From the NCBI GenBank assembly GCA_036172665.1, contig CM069875.1, positions 11,922,001-11,986,000 on the forward strand: 64,000 nucleotides of DNA. Direction: 5' to 3'. Positions 33,462-44,583 of this stretch are shown here, one piece after another. The notes under the pieces were generated by a model that did not search any database, was not told the DNA's origin, and saw only the letters and a list, made by a program, of their open reading frames with translations. Position 1 is the first letter of the stretch; every line of letters begins with the position of its first letter. The position numbers and the translations under genes were made by a program. Source of the DNA: Prosopocoilus inquinatus. Its lineage: Eukaryota; Arthropoda; Insecta; Coleoptera; Lucanidae.

Positions 33462-34890
33462 TAAATAAATAAATAAATATCGACTTTATTTCTGTTGGCG
33501 GAGTTCAGCAAATTTGCTGCTCGACCACTCAACCAATATCCCAATATACAGAAATAAATAAAATAATACAACGCATGTAATAAAATATTGTCGTTGTGAA
33601 ACCAGAAAGTTCATAGAAAGAAAAAGAAAAAATTAAAATTAATTCAAGTTGTGTTATTTAATTTAATCTGATTGGTCACTGTCAATTTCTTTTAAAAGCT
33701 ACTGTGGTTTGGTTACGTAATTCTTTAGGAAGCGAGTTGTACAGCTTAGGCCTGACAAAAGCAAAAGAACGTTCGAAAGAGGAGGTGGAGTGAATTGGAA
33801 TATCGAGTAAACTTGTGCGTCTTAAGTTAATTTCATGTAATTGACTGCGAGGTATCAACAAAGCCTTCAGATAATTCGGCGTGGAATTTGAAATTATTTT
33901 ATAAAAAAAATTATTAATTATTTTAACCACAGAACGTCAGATAATTTGGAGCTCACATGATCACGTATCTTTAAGTCGAAAATAAACCTTAAACAAGAAT
34001 TCTGAATTCGCTGAGTCAAAAATAAACCTTAAACGAGAATTCTGAATTCTCTGAATCCTAGTTACAGAAGATAGATCTAGACATGAACCGTATACAGCAT
34101 CACAATAGTTAAATGTTGATAAAACTAAAGTTTCACATAATTGTGTGCGGAGTTGTTTAGTCAAGAAATGTTTATTAGCATGCAAGCTTTTTAAGATACC
34201 GAAATATTTCTGCACTAGCTTGTTAATGTGAGATATAAACCGTAATTTTTCATCAAAGATAAGACCAAGATTGTTAACACACTTGGAGAAGGAAATCTTA
34301 TTACCATCAACAAAAATTTCCATGCCATCTACGACCTTTTGTCGATCTTTGCCGTTACCAAAAACAATAGCCTGGGATTTGTTGTGATTTACGTGCAGTG
34401 AATGCATTTTAGATATAGTAAGTAAAAGTTCCAGATTATCATTTATCATTTACGTCAACGTGGCTGCAAAATCAGAAAAGTGAAAATGAAGGTAGATTTG
34501 CGTGTCATTTGCGTAACAGTGCCAATTGCAATTTAGATTAGAATGCAAATTAGCAGTATAAATTATAAAAAGGAGAGGAACAATAATTGAGCCTTGAGGC
34601 GTACCTGAAAGGATAGGCTGATGAGTTGATGAGACATTATTGACAGTAACAGCTTGAGACCGGTCGCGCAACTCAGAAGATCCATGGCATCATCAGACAG
34701 TCCAAAATAATGAAGCTTTGCGGCTATTAGTTTGTGATTAATGGTATCAAAGGCCTTAGAGTAGTCGAGTAATACCAAAACAGATAGTTCTCCTTTATCA
34801 GTTGCATTTAAGATATCATTGGTGATTTTCAACAGGGCTGTAGTAGTACTAAAACCATAGACCATTTCAAGACATACATCCATTCTTAAT
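33462..34890 (-). mobile_element. 5'-truncated LINE (jockey/CR1/L2-like), 3' part
   Basis: The minus strand holds the reverse transcriptase fingers-palm region through the 3' end. The 3' tail, read on the minus strand, is GAAATAAAGTCGATATTT followed by ATTT repeats (33,464-33,480), a simple-repeat tail usual in this LINE group. The 5' end is cut off within the reverse transcriptase, as in most LINE copies. Confidence 0.85.
33682..34883 (-). pseudogene. LINE reverse transcriptase, broken
   Basis: From 34,883 downward: VLLDYSKAFDTINHKL, the palm motif with the first catalytic Asp; a frameshift near 34,665; SGTPQGSIIVPLLF, the PQG motif; CYANDTQIY, where the usual YADD is YAND, so one catalytic Asp is lost; a stop at 34,450; then a long open thumb/C-terminal stretch (34,449-33,961) ending in a stop; and after ten codons a further open stretch with FERSFAFVRPKLYNSLP, the usual C-terminus. 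A tandem duplication of about 40 bp (33,977-34,055) lies in the coding region. It is non-functional. The family is clear; the exact clade is not. Confidence 0.88.
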
Positions 34891-35187
34891 CCTATGTGTT
34901 GTCAAGCGTGTCGAATGTGAATTCGCGAAACATTTTTCAAGAATCTAATATTTACCTTCTTAGTTCCTCCTTATTATTTATTTCAATGTTAGTCACTGTT
35001 TTAATTTCCAAAACCCCAAGCCTACTTTATTCTGCTTAAATGTTGCAGGATAGTCCCGATCAGGGGACCTATTCTTGACATGTGAATTTTTGTGCTCGCA
35101 TATGAAATATGCGAGTGCGAAAAGCGTGTAAGCTTTAGATAAGTTATTCTAGACTATTCGAAAATTTCATTCGAAAATAAATGATAT
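34891..35187. other. spacer, nothing recognised
   Basis: AT-rich sequence between the LINE truncation point and a MITE; it may include further LINE remnants too short to identify. Confidence 0.35.
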
Positions 35188-35189
35188 AG

Positions 35190-35779
35190 ACTGGGAGCCA
35201 GTAGACTTTTTTGACAACGAGTTTTACATCGGTTGAAATTTTGAAGATATTTGGCGCTTATCTAAATACGAAATCGTCGTTCTGGCGGGGCAAATCGGTG
35301 CGTCAGTGTACTTGAGAAAAAACTGATATTACAAAAAACTACATTAAGTAAAAGAGAAGTATACCTCTTCAAATTTTAACACATTACATTTAACACCTTT
35401 TTAAGCCATATAAAAAAAACTGACTCTTTCACAGGCGTGCCTCTGTATAATCGCCTGTCTGTCGCACTCACGTGAAATCTTCCTTAACATTTTTCGCAAT
35501 ATTACGACCACCGAATTGGTCTGTCCGGCATGTTTTGTCAATTATTATACAGCAATGTGAATATTCTGGATAAAAGACAGACGTATGAAACATTTTGAGT
35601 ACGATGCCTAAGAACGCAACTTTTTTTTTTGCAATTTCAAATTTTTTTTTAAGTACACATGCGCACGGATTTGCCCTGCCAGATGGACGATTTCGTATTT
35701 AGTTAAGCGTCAAATATCTTCACAGAAAATTTCAACCGGTGTAAAATTTTTTGTCAAAAAAGTCCACTGGCTCCCAGTC
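35190..35779. repeat. TA-flanked MITE, 590 bp, inverted ends about 105 bp
   Basis: TA (35,188-35,189 and 35,780-35,781) flanks GACTGGGAGCCAGTAGACTT and its mirror GGACTTTTTTGAC-type sequence at the right end (reverse complement GACTGGGAGCCAGTGGACTT). The arms match for about 105 bp, through AAATACGAAATCGTC. There is no coding capacity. Confidence 0.88.
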
Positions 35780-35781
35780 TA

Positions 35782-36771
35782 ATAGCGCTCGCATTTATTC
35801 GAGTGGCAAGTTTTGGCAATGTCGCGAATTTGTCAAAATTCTGCCGCATCTGTTGTGAATAACAATTATTGCAAAGCATTTTTACGTTTTGAAATTAATC
35901 TAACTACGAAATATACATAAAATATCTTGCCTTCGTTAATAGGCATTACATACATATATATAAGTAAGTATGATTTATTTGGAATTATATTATTATATTA
36001 ATTATATTAAATTATAAATTCTAAAACACTATTTGTGAAACATAGGTACTCATTAAAATTACGCAAATTAATGGGATCTCTGCAATTATAATGCATCGAT
36101 AGTCTTCCTCAAATTATTACCTTATTTTAAAAAGAATCTAAAAAAACTGCATGTCTAATGGTAGCTAAATACCAATAACGAAATTGCAGAGTTATAGAAA
36201 TTTATTAATTTAGAATTTTCTTACGACCTTGAATTAGGGTGGTCAGATTCCTAAGTTGAAGAAAAGAGGACGCGATGAAAAAGATTCTGATCACTGGTCT
36301 ACCTGTGTTTACCACATGTTATAAGATAGCAATGGTTAATAAATTAAAGAAATAGAGGACGTCTGGTCACACTACCTTCAGTCATCCCAATATAAGTAAA
36401 TATTTAAATCCTCAAAGTTTCTCAAAAAGCTCTCTGAAGTAAAGTAAAGCAAAGCTAATCGCCGAGGGATTTTTCTCTTTGCATCACTCCTCTGTATTGC
36501 AAGACGAATTATTTTGGAAATTAAAAAAAACGATTAAAAATTTATTGAATTATCATTTTAGTTAAGATTTTAAATTCCAATCATTACTTTAAAGCGTTAA
36601 CCTGAGTAACTCGGGTATTTGGCAATTAGCAACGAACAGAGTTCAAGTAATAATTGATGATTCGGCTTGCAATAATGGGTGTAACCACGGGAGGCGACCA
36701 GAAGTTTTATAAACTGCAAGAAATCAAAAAAAGGATTCATTCATCGATTCAGTGTCATTAATAATCAAAGT
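35782..36771. other. AT-rich DNA, nothing recognised
   Basis: No repeat ends or coding resemblance, apart from AT simple sequence near 35,950-36,010. Confidence 0.4.
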
Positions 36772-37244
36772 CCCAGTTACTGTTTTAATATTCTTTGAGT
36801 GATCGTTTATTGTACAAATGATGTGTAAGTAGAATTTTATTAATATATTTATTTTAGTTTAAGAGTCGGCTATTTTCTCTGCTCCTGCACCGCACCCTAT
36901 GAACCCCTTTTAGGCTCCCCAGAACCCCTTGCTTGACATGGTATGCTCGGCCAAATGGTTTCACCAAGCAAGCGAGTTCTAAAATCATAAGTAAATCGGA
37001 AGTTAACAAACTGCAATCCACAGGAAGGTTTTCGCATAAGTGCGACGAGTGCCACGCACAGTCCTGTGGATTCGTAATACGCTTTGCGTTAACCTAGGCA
37101 AGGTAACATTGGTGTCAGGTGTGGGGTGCAGGAGCAGAGAAAATAGCCGACTCTTAAACTAAAATAAATATATTAATAAAATTCTACTTACACATCATTT
37201 GTACAATTAACGATCACTCAAAGAATATTAAAACAGTAACTGGG
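36772..37244. repeat. near-perfect 120-bp inverted repeat around a GC-richer 233-bp spacer
   Basis: Arm 36,772-36,891 and the reverse complement of 37,125-37,244 differ at only one position. The spacer includes GTAACATTGGTGTCAGGTGT directly before the right arm, which resembles the end of an LTR plus a primer-binding site as in some Gypsy-type elements. If so, the arms would be the leader that follows it, duplicated in inverted orientation. No target duplication flanks the structure. Confidence 0.85.
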
Positions 37245-37744
37245 CGTAACATCTGTTCATTTAGTACAGAAATACTTCTGCCATGATTATACATACTAAC
37301 AATACTAATTCAACCTTATTCAAACGTGAATTTTATCTAAAAGAAGCACATTTAGTGAGAGCTTGTCTGTTTTTGTGTAAAATGCCAAATTAATGTGCTA
37401 CAAATTTGACGTTAATTATAATTACAAGCACTCGCATAATAAAAACAAAATGGCAATATCCACTCGCAACAAAAACGCATACGTTTTGGAAAATCGAACG
37501 GTCAAGAATACACACATTCGCATTTTTAACAAATGCGTACGCGCATTCAAAAACTTGTCAAGAATAGGTCCCCAGGTCCCGATATAACATGCCAAACTCT
37601 GACAGGTAATTTACCTCTTCAAAATGAGTGACAAAGTTTAGTACTATTTTTGGATCCAACCATGTTTAAAAAATATTAACGAGGGTCGCGGATGGTTACA
37701 AATAATTGATGTTGGTTCTTGTCCAATAAAAATTGTAAGTACAA

Positions 37745-37840
37745 AATTTTTTTAATCTCCTGACGAAGCTATAAATCTAAAGCGACACGTTGAGTGTTTT
37801 CCCTTCATATTTCTGTCCGGTTCGAGATTAAAAAAAACTT
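37745..37840 (+). repeat. decayed hammerhead repeat in an inverted frame (relative of 7380-7460)
   Basis: CTGACGA (37,760-37,766), helix II GCTATA/TAAAGC with one mismatch, then GACAC in place of GAAAC, so a core A is lost, then GTT. Flanks TTTTTTTAATCTC and GAGATTAAAAAAAACTTTG are inverted copies of each other. The flanking sequence matches that beside the intact motif at 7418-7459. Helix I keeps three pairs. It is presumably inactive. Confidence 0.6.
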
Positions 37841-38399
37841 TGTAGTTACAAATAATAGAAATAATTAATAAAACATGAGAAAAACATTCGCACAACAAAA
37901 TGCACGTTCTTATACTAGATTGGCTTACATGTTAAAATTACTGCCGCCGATTCTCGGAAGGATGTACCCTTATTTAGTTCGTCCGAATACTGCAGAGAGC
38001 AGCACTTCTCATGAATCGTACGTAAGATATTCGCCGCAAAAAAATTAAAGGTAGTTAAATGTTGAGACCGGCTGAGTTCTAAAGAAATTAAAAAAAATAC
38101 TTTTTAATTTTTCCGTCAAAAATTCAAAGAAAGAGAAGCCTCAAGTCACTATAAAATTTTGTAGGTTAAGTTTCCAAATCCTTTTATTGTACAAGCATCA
38201 CATTAGCTTGAGTTGACTAGTTGACATGTTTCGGAAAAAATTCCATTTTCAAAACTATATACAGGGTTAGCCAATCGTGCGTATTCAGTGGAGGGCGCCT
38301 ATATTAATGCAGATTTTGAAAATCTGTTTTCACTATTACTTACCTGTGGTATAGATGCATGTTGTAAAATTAGTTACAATTCTATAGGGTGTTCCGTGT
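37841..38399. other. AT-rich DNA, nothing recognised
   Basis: No coding resemblance. The word TACAGGGTTAGCCAATCGTG at about 38,262 looks like a transposon terminus but no partner was found. Confidence 0.35.
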
Positions 38400-39180
38400 G
38401 GCTGTACTTTACTCTCAGTACTTTTGAATGTGCGTTACTGGTTTTTGAATTTTAAGTACCACTCACAAAGTACTGGTATTGGGTACTGGTTGGTAGATTA
38501 TCTGTAATAAGTAAAACTGTGTACTTGGAAATGTACTTAAAACTTTTCAAGTACTGCACGAACTGTAAAAGTACTTCCAGTATACTTCAGTATAATGACA
38601 TTTTTCCAGTACCTTCTTTACCAACTGCAATTAACCAGTGATATAAGAAATAAGAATAAATGAAGGACGTAATTTGACCTTATTAAAATTAGGGGAATCC
38701 CTGGCAGCTTGGTTTCTTTATTGCATAGAGAAACTTCGCAATTAACAGTAGTGCATGTTTATTAGATGCAGAAACGTAAATACCTAATGTTAACGGAAGT
38801 GCTCCTCTAATGTTAGTTTTTTCAACTGAATATACTGATAAGAGAAATACCCATGTTCTGTAAAATTAAATTGAAATATTGTAGTAGAAAATGTAGTAAA
38901 TTTATTTAATTGCATTACAAATTAATATGTACATATAGGATTTTTGGTTATATTTTGAACAGTTTCTACACACTGTATTATCAGATGTATCAAAAAATGT
39001 TAAATACAAACGTTGTAATAATTTGACTGATTCACCAGAATTTAATAAAAATACACGGGGTTGTACCAATTTCAATTTTATTCCTGCGTACCATATGTAC
39101 AAATAAATTTTTGATAAAGGTAGGCCTTGAAAGTACAAATATAAGTAGTAATCTACAATGCCAAGTAGTTGTCAATCAAA
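38400..39180 (-). mobile_element. hAT remnant with subterminal repeats and N-terminal coding relic
   Basis: Bases 38,400-38,600 are crowded with AAGTACTT/GTACTGG words, in the style of hAT subterminal repeats. The minus-strand frame 39,138-38,902 contains TVCRNCSKY, the first Cys pair of a BED-type finger. A diverged relative with several stops lies on the minus strand at about 55,300-55,470 inside another hAT element (aligned phrases RVF...NSG, SDNTVC and LICN). The ends and the catalytic region were not found. Confidence 0.45.
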
Positions 39181-40185
39181 AATTGTCAAGTAATAAACAA
39201 ATTGTTTTAATAATCTGAGACAGACGTTTTGTGTTCCACCTTTATTAAAAATTTATTTGGACGTACGGTATACTAATGTTTTATTATTGTCAAAATTAAA
39301 ATCTGCATTGGTGCAACTATATTAAAAATATTGTAGTTCTTGACCGTTGATAATTATTATGTAACAGGAACACCAATTCTTAGTTCGGACAGTAAAAATC
39401 GGCACTGATCCGTGTTTTCTTGCTTAATTTGCCGCTTTTTCTAGATCATTTGACCTAACAAACTTCACCTAGCAATCAAGACTTTAAAATTTTACCGACC
39501 CTGTAAGATTTCTTTTCTTTTGCTAAGCTATACTAAATATTTTTTTTAGTCAACCAGTGAATTTTCTTGTTTCATTTATTTATATTCTATTCAATTTAAT
39601 AATCCTGATATTCAAATAGTCTAAATTTGACTAAATAAGCTTCAAATAATGTTGTTTAAAGAATTTAAAAAATCACTGAGAGTCTCATTTTAAACTCAAA
39701 ACTTGGTATGAAGCTAGAGTCCACATTTTAAGAAAATTTGTGTTTACCGTTAAATGTTCAACGATTTTCAAAAGAAATGGACCCTCACTTCATGTTGACA
39801 AGTTTTTCGTTATTCCCTCTGTAAAAGAGTTTTGAGAAACACTACGTTTTGAAGTTATCTCATTTTATGACATTTTAATTTCACACATTTTAACAGAACG
39901 TGCTGATTTTTGTTGAGCAAGTTCTAAGAATTGGCTTTCATTTTACAAATAAAAAATAATTACAATTAAATGCTTTCATTACCCACCTTAGATTTTGCAG
40001 CTTTAATGAAATAAATAAAAAAATGTTAAAAGCTGCAGTCTATCGTGGTATTACTGTATTTTAAGAAATATTTACTTTTATCTTTAATTAGTTTTATTTT
40101 GTTTGTACTTATTTACGAGTTTAATTGTATTGCAAAAGAAACAAAACAAAATAATAATTATAAATAAATAATAAAAGTTATCGTA
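39181..40185. other. AT-rich DNA, nothing recognised
   Basis: No repeat ends or coding resemblance were seen. Confidence 0.4.
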
Positions 40186-40374
40186 CGATGTCGCTGTTTT
40201 ATCTATTCATCACTATAAATAAATACGTTAATTAAATCTGATAAACAGTACTAATACCTTAATACGTATTATTGTTTTAAAAATTGTTGTAATAAAGATA
40301 CGGTGGACTTTCGGTCCGATTATAATAATTTTTTGAAAAAATTGTTGCAAATCGTTTTTTATTGCAGTGAAAAT

Positions 40375-40440
40375 CTCGAGCAGCCTCTGTACAGCTGTTT
40401 CAGCCCTGCTTGGGGCTTCAGCAGCAGAGACGTAGCTCGA
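40375..40440 (-). ncRNA. hammerhead motif with core deletion
   Basis: On the minus strand helix I, helix II (AGCCC/GGGCT), GAAAC and GTA are present, but the core reads CTGA followed directly by helix II, so NGA is deleted. It should be inactive. Confidence 0.75.
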
Positions 40441-40685
40441 CATTCCCACTGCACACCAAGAACGACTTGTCCAATTTATTCGCAAATGCGATGTAACAGT
40501 GATGAACAGATAAAACAGCGACATCTTACGATCACTTTTTGACCTGACATTGCAGTAGGATAGACAAATTGAAGCGGATTTGCTCCTAATAAGTCCCCCA
40601 TGCAAGGCGGCCATGCTTGCTGTCAAAGCATAATGAAAGTTTTAAAAAAAATCGTTGCAAATCGTTTCTGATTGCAGTGAAAACC

Positions 40686-40752
40686 TCGAGCAGCCTCTGT
40701 ACAGCTGTTTCAGTCTTGCTTGTGGGGCTTCATCAGCAGAGACGTAGCTCGA
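40686..40752 (-). ncRNA. hammerhead motif with canonical core, weakened helix II
   Basis: The core is CTGATGA (40,736-40,730, minus), with GAAAC and triplet GTA. Helix I has TCGAGC/GCTCGA outside and TCTG/CAGA inside. Helix II is AGCCC/AGACT with two mismatches around an enlarged loop. The core is intact but folding is doubtful. Confidence 0.7.
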
Positions 40753-41419
40753 CATTCCCACTGCACACCAAAAACGACTTGTCCAATTTATTCGCAAATG
40801 CGATGTAATAGTGATGAACAGATAAAACAGCGACATCTTACGATCACTTTTTGACCTGACATTGCAGTAGGATAGACAAATTGAAGCGTATTTGCTCCTA
40901 ATAAGTCCCCCATGCAAGGCGGCCATGCTTGCTGTCAAAGCATAATGAAAGTTTAAAAGAAAAATTGTTGCAAATCGTTTCTGATTGCAGTGAAAACCTC
41001 GAGCAGCCTAAATAATGTGTAATAATTTGTCAAGTTAAGTATCAAGAGAAACGTGTTATCAAGTAAACCGAAACAAAAACGAGAAATGTAAATGTTTGCT
41101 TAATATCAACCAGCTTTTTTTTTATTTAGGCACTCTTTATAATAAATTCATTTTAATCTTTTAATAAGAACATGAAAATCACGCAATCACTTGGCGTTTC
41201 ATTACATAGTACGACAAAATGAGGATTCAAAATTCTGAATTTGGATTTTTCAATGGAAATAGTAAATTTGGGATAAAGCAAAGGTATACATCCAACGGGA
41301 TTTTTCTGTGTTAGGTCAATTATGGATTTTATCTAGGTCGAATGTTTAGAGAATTTGGCGTGTTAGGAGGGAAAATTTTAATCAGTAACTACTAGTAAAT
41401 ATGTAACTTTGGAGTCATG

Positions 41420-42268
41420 TGCGTTTCTTGGCATTATTGATGACAGTAAACTATGTTGAATGGAACACTTTCATAAAATTAGTTTGAGTCTTAATAAAGC
41501 TATTTTTGTTCTAAGGCGTCTCAAGCCTATATACAATCGATGGTCGCTGTTATTAGTTTATCATGGCTACTGTGAGTCAATGGCGCGTTATGGCCTACTA
41601 TATTGGAGAAATCGAAGTAACCTAGACAGAGTTTTAAAACTGCAAAAAAGATGCATTCGTATAATAAAGGAGCTACCGCCACGTGTCTAATGTAAAGAAC
41701 ATTTAAAAAATTTACATATAATGTCAATTGTTAACTTGTGTATTTTTCAGAGTTCTATGAACGTACGCATTTTATGCACGACGTAAAAGCCTATTGGGTT
41801 CAGAAGTACATGATTACCCAACTCAAAGTAGAAATCAGATAGGACTAATTATTTCGCAGACAGTATTTTACGAAAAATCATTCTTAAATCTGAGTTTCAA
41901 AATCTACAATAAGTTACCAAGTGACATTTTATGACAATTTATGAAAAAATTAAAAACTTATCTCTTTAATAATGTTTATTATATGTTAAATGAATTTATG
42001 GCAATTTGATGTCACTGTTTCATGCTATAATATGTGATAATTATAATACGTGATACTTACAATTCGTGATACTTATAATACGTGATACTTATAATACGTG
42101 ATACCTATTATGTGATATTTATAACTAACATTTAGTACCTGAATATGTATGAATGTGTATATATATTTTAATGTGTTTATATTATACATTTTTTTTTAAT
42201 TGTAGAAATCCCAATGTTCTACATCATTGATAATCAGAATAAAGATGTACTACTACTACTACTACTAC
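41420..42268 (+). mobile_element. 5'-truncated LINE 3' end with TAC-repeat tail
   Basis: The frame reads AFLGIIDDSKLC, a stop in place of Trp, then MEHFHKISLSLNKAIFVLRR to ELPPRV (41,460-41,687). Beyond another stop the same frame continues CKEHLKNLHIMSIVNLC, and later SFKIYNKLPSDIL. This is the conserved C-terminus of jockey/CR1-like LINE reverse transcriptases. A 3' UTR holds a tandem repeat (42,029-42,125), and the copy ends in seven TAC units (42,248-42,268), a typical LINE 3' tail. At least four in-frame stops show that it is dead. Confidence 0.85.
42029..42125 (+). repeat. short tandem repeat in the LINE 3' UTR
   Basis: Five degenerate units of about 17 bp (TATAATACGTGATACTT) run consecutively. 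Confidence 0.75.
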
Positions 42269-43775
42269 CACTGTGTAATTCCCCTGAAGAAATTTACGAA
42301 GATGGAATATTCTCATATTTTTATGGAAATAATTAAATTTAATATCATAATTTAGATTTTTCACAATTTGACAAATAACAACATAATTTCAACAATGCAC
42401 ACAAATTAAAACAATACAAGCAAACACTATTGCAACGGAATGACAGTCCGCATATCAAGACCTACTATGATGAAAAGACAATACATCGTCTTTTGAGTAT
42501 TTGTAGCATATCATATGATGTTAAATTTAAATACTTCGTTAAAAACACGCAAAGAATTCAATTTGTTTTATTTTTCAGCAAAAGGTAGAAAAAGATGAAA
42601 AAGGTAGAAACATGCATATTTCACATCGTTTTCAATCAAACCTTTTAGTATAACATCGTAATTCTGTTTAATTTTCTTTAAAAAATATTTTTGATTTACT
42701 AGTGTTAATTATTATATAAAAATACTTTTTAAACAGAATTAAATAGAATATGGTCTATTTCTATATCATACAAATGTCGTTGCAGGACATCAAAATCAGG
42801 TGAAATTTACAAACCGATAACGACACTTTGCAAATCTTTTTGAAGAAATTACCTTATCGGTGTTTACTTGTTCCTATGGATACACTAATAATACTCTCAT
42901 TTGGCTGAGAGTTTAATGAATCTAAGTTACCTGAATTTGTAAATTGCAAACTGTTGCAGACGTAATTATAACTTTTATTTTACTGTTTTACAAAATAGGC
43001 TTTGGGTCTCCTCTGACATTTCAAGTAAATTCTAATATAAAATTAAAATTTTAGAACGGTTGTCCAGAATTGATCTCTGCGTGCTTTCAAAGTTAAATAT
43101 GGAGATAAATAGGTTACGCGAAAAATGTTAAAAAAAATTTCTAAAACTGTAATTAATTAAAAATGACCTCAAAAATCACATTATGTCAATGTTTACGAAC
43201 TAAAATATTGATTTCGTAACCATAAATTTTATGTTGTCGTGTTTTCGTACGTTTTATTGTATTTTTTACATTATATTTAATATTTTATGAAACTTATAAA
43301 TATAATTAGAATTTTCCTGAAGAAACTGTCAAACACACATCACAACGTCGACACATTTATCAATTTTCGAAAATATGCGCACAGTAATAATTATACAGTG
43401 TGGTCTAAAATTAATGGGATACAGAGCAGTAGTGAATTCCTGACATTAAAATGTTGCGACTTAACTAAACTCACGAAAATGTGTAAATTTTAATACAAAT
43501 GTTCGGCCTGGTCGCAAATAATATCGGCCGGTGTTATTATTTTCAACAGTGTAGTACTAATTTAAGAGTACTGCTTCAATTTTCATTAAAAAAAATCATA
43601 GTAAAATTATAAACATTTTTGGAAATGGTAGTATTTACATATTAGATAGTCTTTTATAAAACGCATTTATTATGAATTTTTCCTGAAAATTAAATTAACA
43701 TTAAATTAGGTAGTATCCCTGAATTAATATGCGTTTTTCTTAACTGAAAAGAAGAACAAATGTACATAGTATTGC
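42269..43775. other. AT-rich DNA, nothing recognised
   Basis: No repeat termini or coding resemblance. The 68-codon frame at 43,287-43,493 has no known relatives. Confidence 0.4.
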
Positions 43776-43783
43776 GTAATAAT

Positions 43784-44105
43784 TAAAGACCAGACGTTTA
43801 GGTCGTAAAGAAGTCTAAATTCTGGTATACTTGATTTCGGTGATTTAATTTTATTACGATAACAGGTATGTATTTTCTCGTGGTAGGTTTTTAAAAAGGT
43901 CCAATAGAGTTGAAACGTTAAAATTAAAGTCATTATCCAGTATTTTGTAAAAAATTCAAATTATCATTTTGTACAAAATTTTGGATAATTTTAATGTTTT
44001 ATTTAACTTTATTGGATCGTTTTAAGGGCCTAGCACGAGAAAATAAATACCCGGTATCATAATTAAGTCACTCAACTTTTTTACGAGCTAAACGTCCGGT
44101 CTTTA
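43784..44105. mobile_element. hAT MITE, 322 bp
   Basis: Flanking 8-mers GTAATAAT (43,776-43,783) and GCAATAAT (44,106-44,113) match at seven of eight positions. The inverted ends are TAAAGACCAGACGTTTAG and TAAAGACCGGACGTTTAG (reverse complement), continuing TCGTAAA for about 30 bp. The termini resemble those of the complete hAT at 29,919-32,100 (TAAAG/TAGAG-ACCGGA). Confidence 0.8.
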
Positions 44106-44219
44106 GCAATAATGTTATAATCACCAAATACCTAAACAAACTTTCTATAACCGATTAACATGGACTATTTCTCGGACAGGACAAAATCGAACAAACACTA
44201 TTGTGAAAACCTTCAAATA

Positions 44220-44445
44220 ATTTTCCCGTTCCGTTCCATTCGCGTTTCGTTATCGTTACCGCTCCCGTTCTTGTGCAATTGCAGACTAGTAATAATCAAC
44301 AAATTAACATAATTAATGGGGCCGTATAAATAGGAGAAAGGTCATGAAGGTTCATACGTATTACATTGCCAGAACCTGCGTACTGATACTAAATGGGGAG
44401 ACAGCTGAGTGAGGTTAGTGCACCTCGCGTCGTGTCCTCAAGGTA
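44220..44445 (+). promoter_or_regulatory. possible TATA promoter with short exon-like segment
   Basis: A GC-richer block contains TATAAATA at 44,325-44,332, and about 110 bases later CTCAAG followed by GTAAAC (44,443), a plausible splice donor. A small non-coding first exon, perhaps an alternative start of the AUTS2/tay-like gene, would fit. There is no direct evidence for transcription. A second TATATATA stands near 44,531. Confidence 0.25.
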
Positions 44446-44583
44446 AACGGCTCGACATTCTTACACAGCCAGCAACCCCACCATGCAAAATTTCTATCTA
44501 ACGCTACATCCACCACCGTTTCTTTGCACGGTATATATAGGGCGTTCAGTTTTGAACTGTTAATTATATCTAAGTTTCTTATA

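Larger units (their letters stand above)
40186..41010 (-). repeat. 312-bp hammerhead repeat array, about 2.2 units
   Basis: Two units and a stub lie head to tail on the minus strand (GTTGCAAATCG at 40,344, 40,654 and 40,967; period 310-313). A scrap of the same unit in opposite orientation stands at 40,186-40,230. Ribozymes in this array have decayed: the first lacks three core bases, the second has a full CTGATGA core but a weak helix II. The array ends abruptly in helix I at 41,009. Confidence 0.9.

Noticed and set aside
43313..43330. CTGAAGAAACTGTC as a hammerhead remnant
   Set aside because: There is no helix II segment between the core words; chance match.
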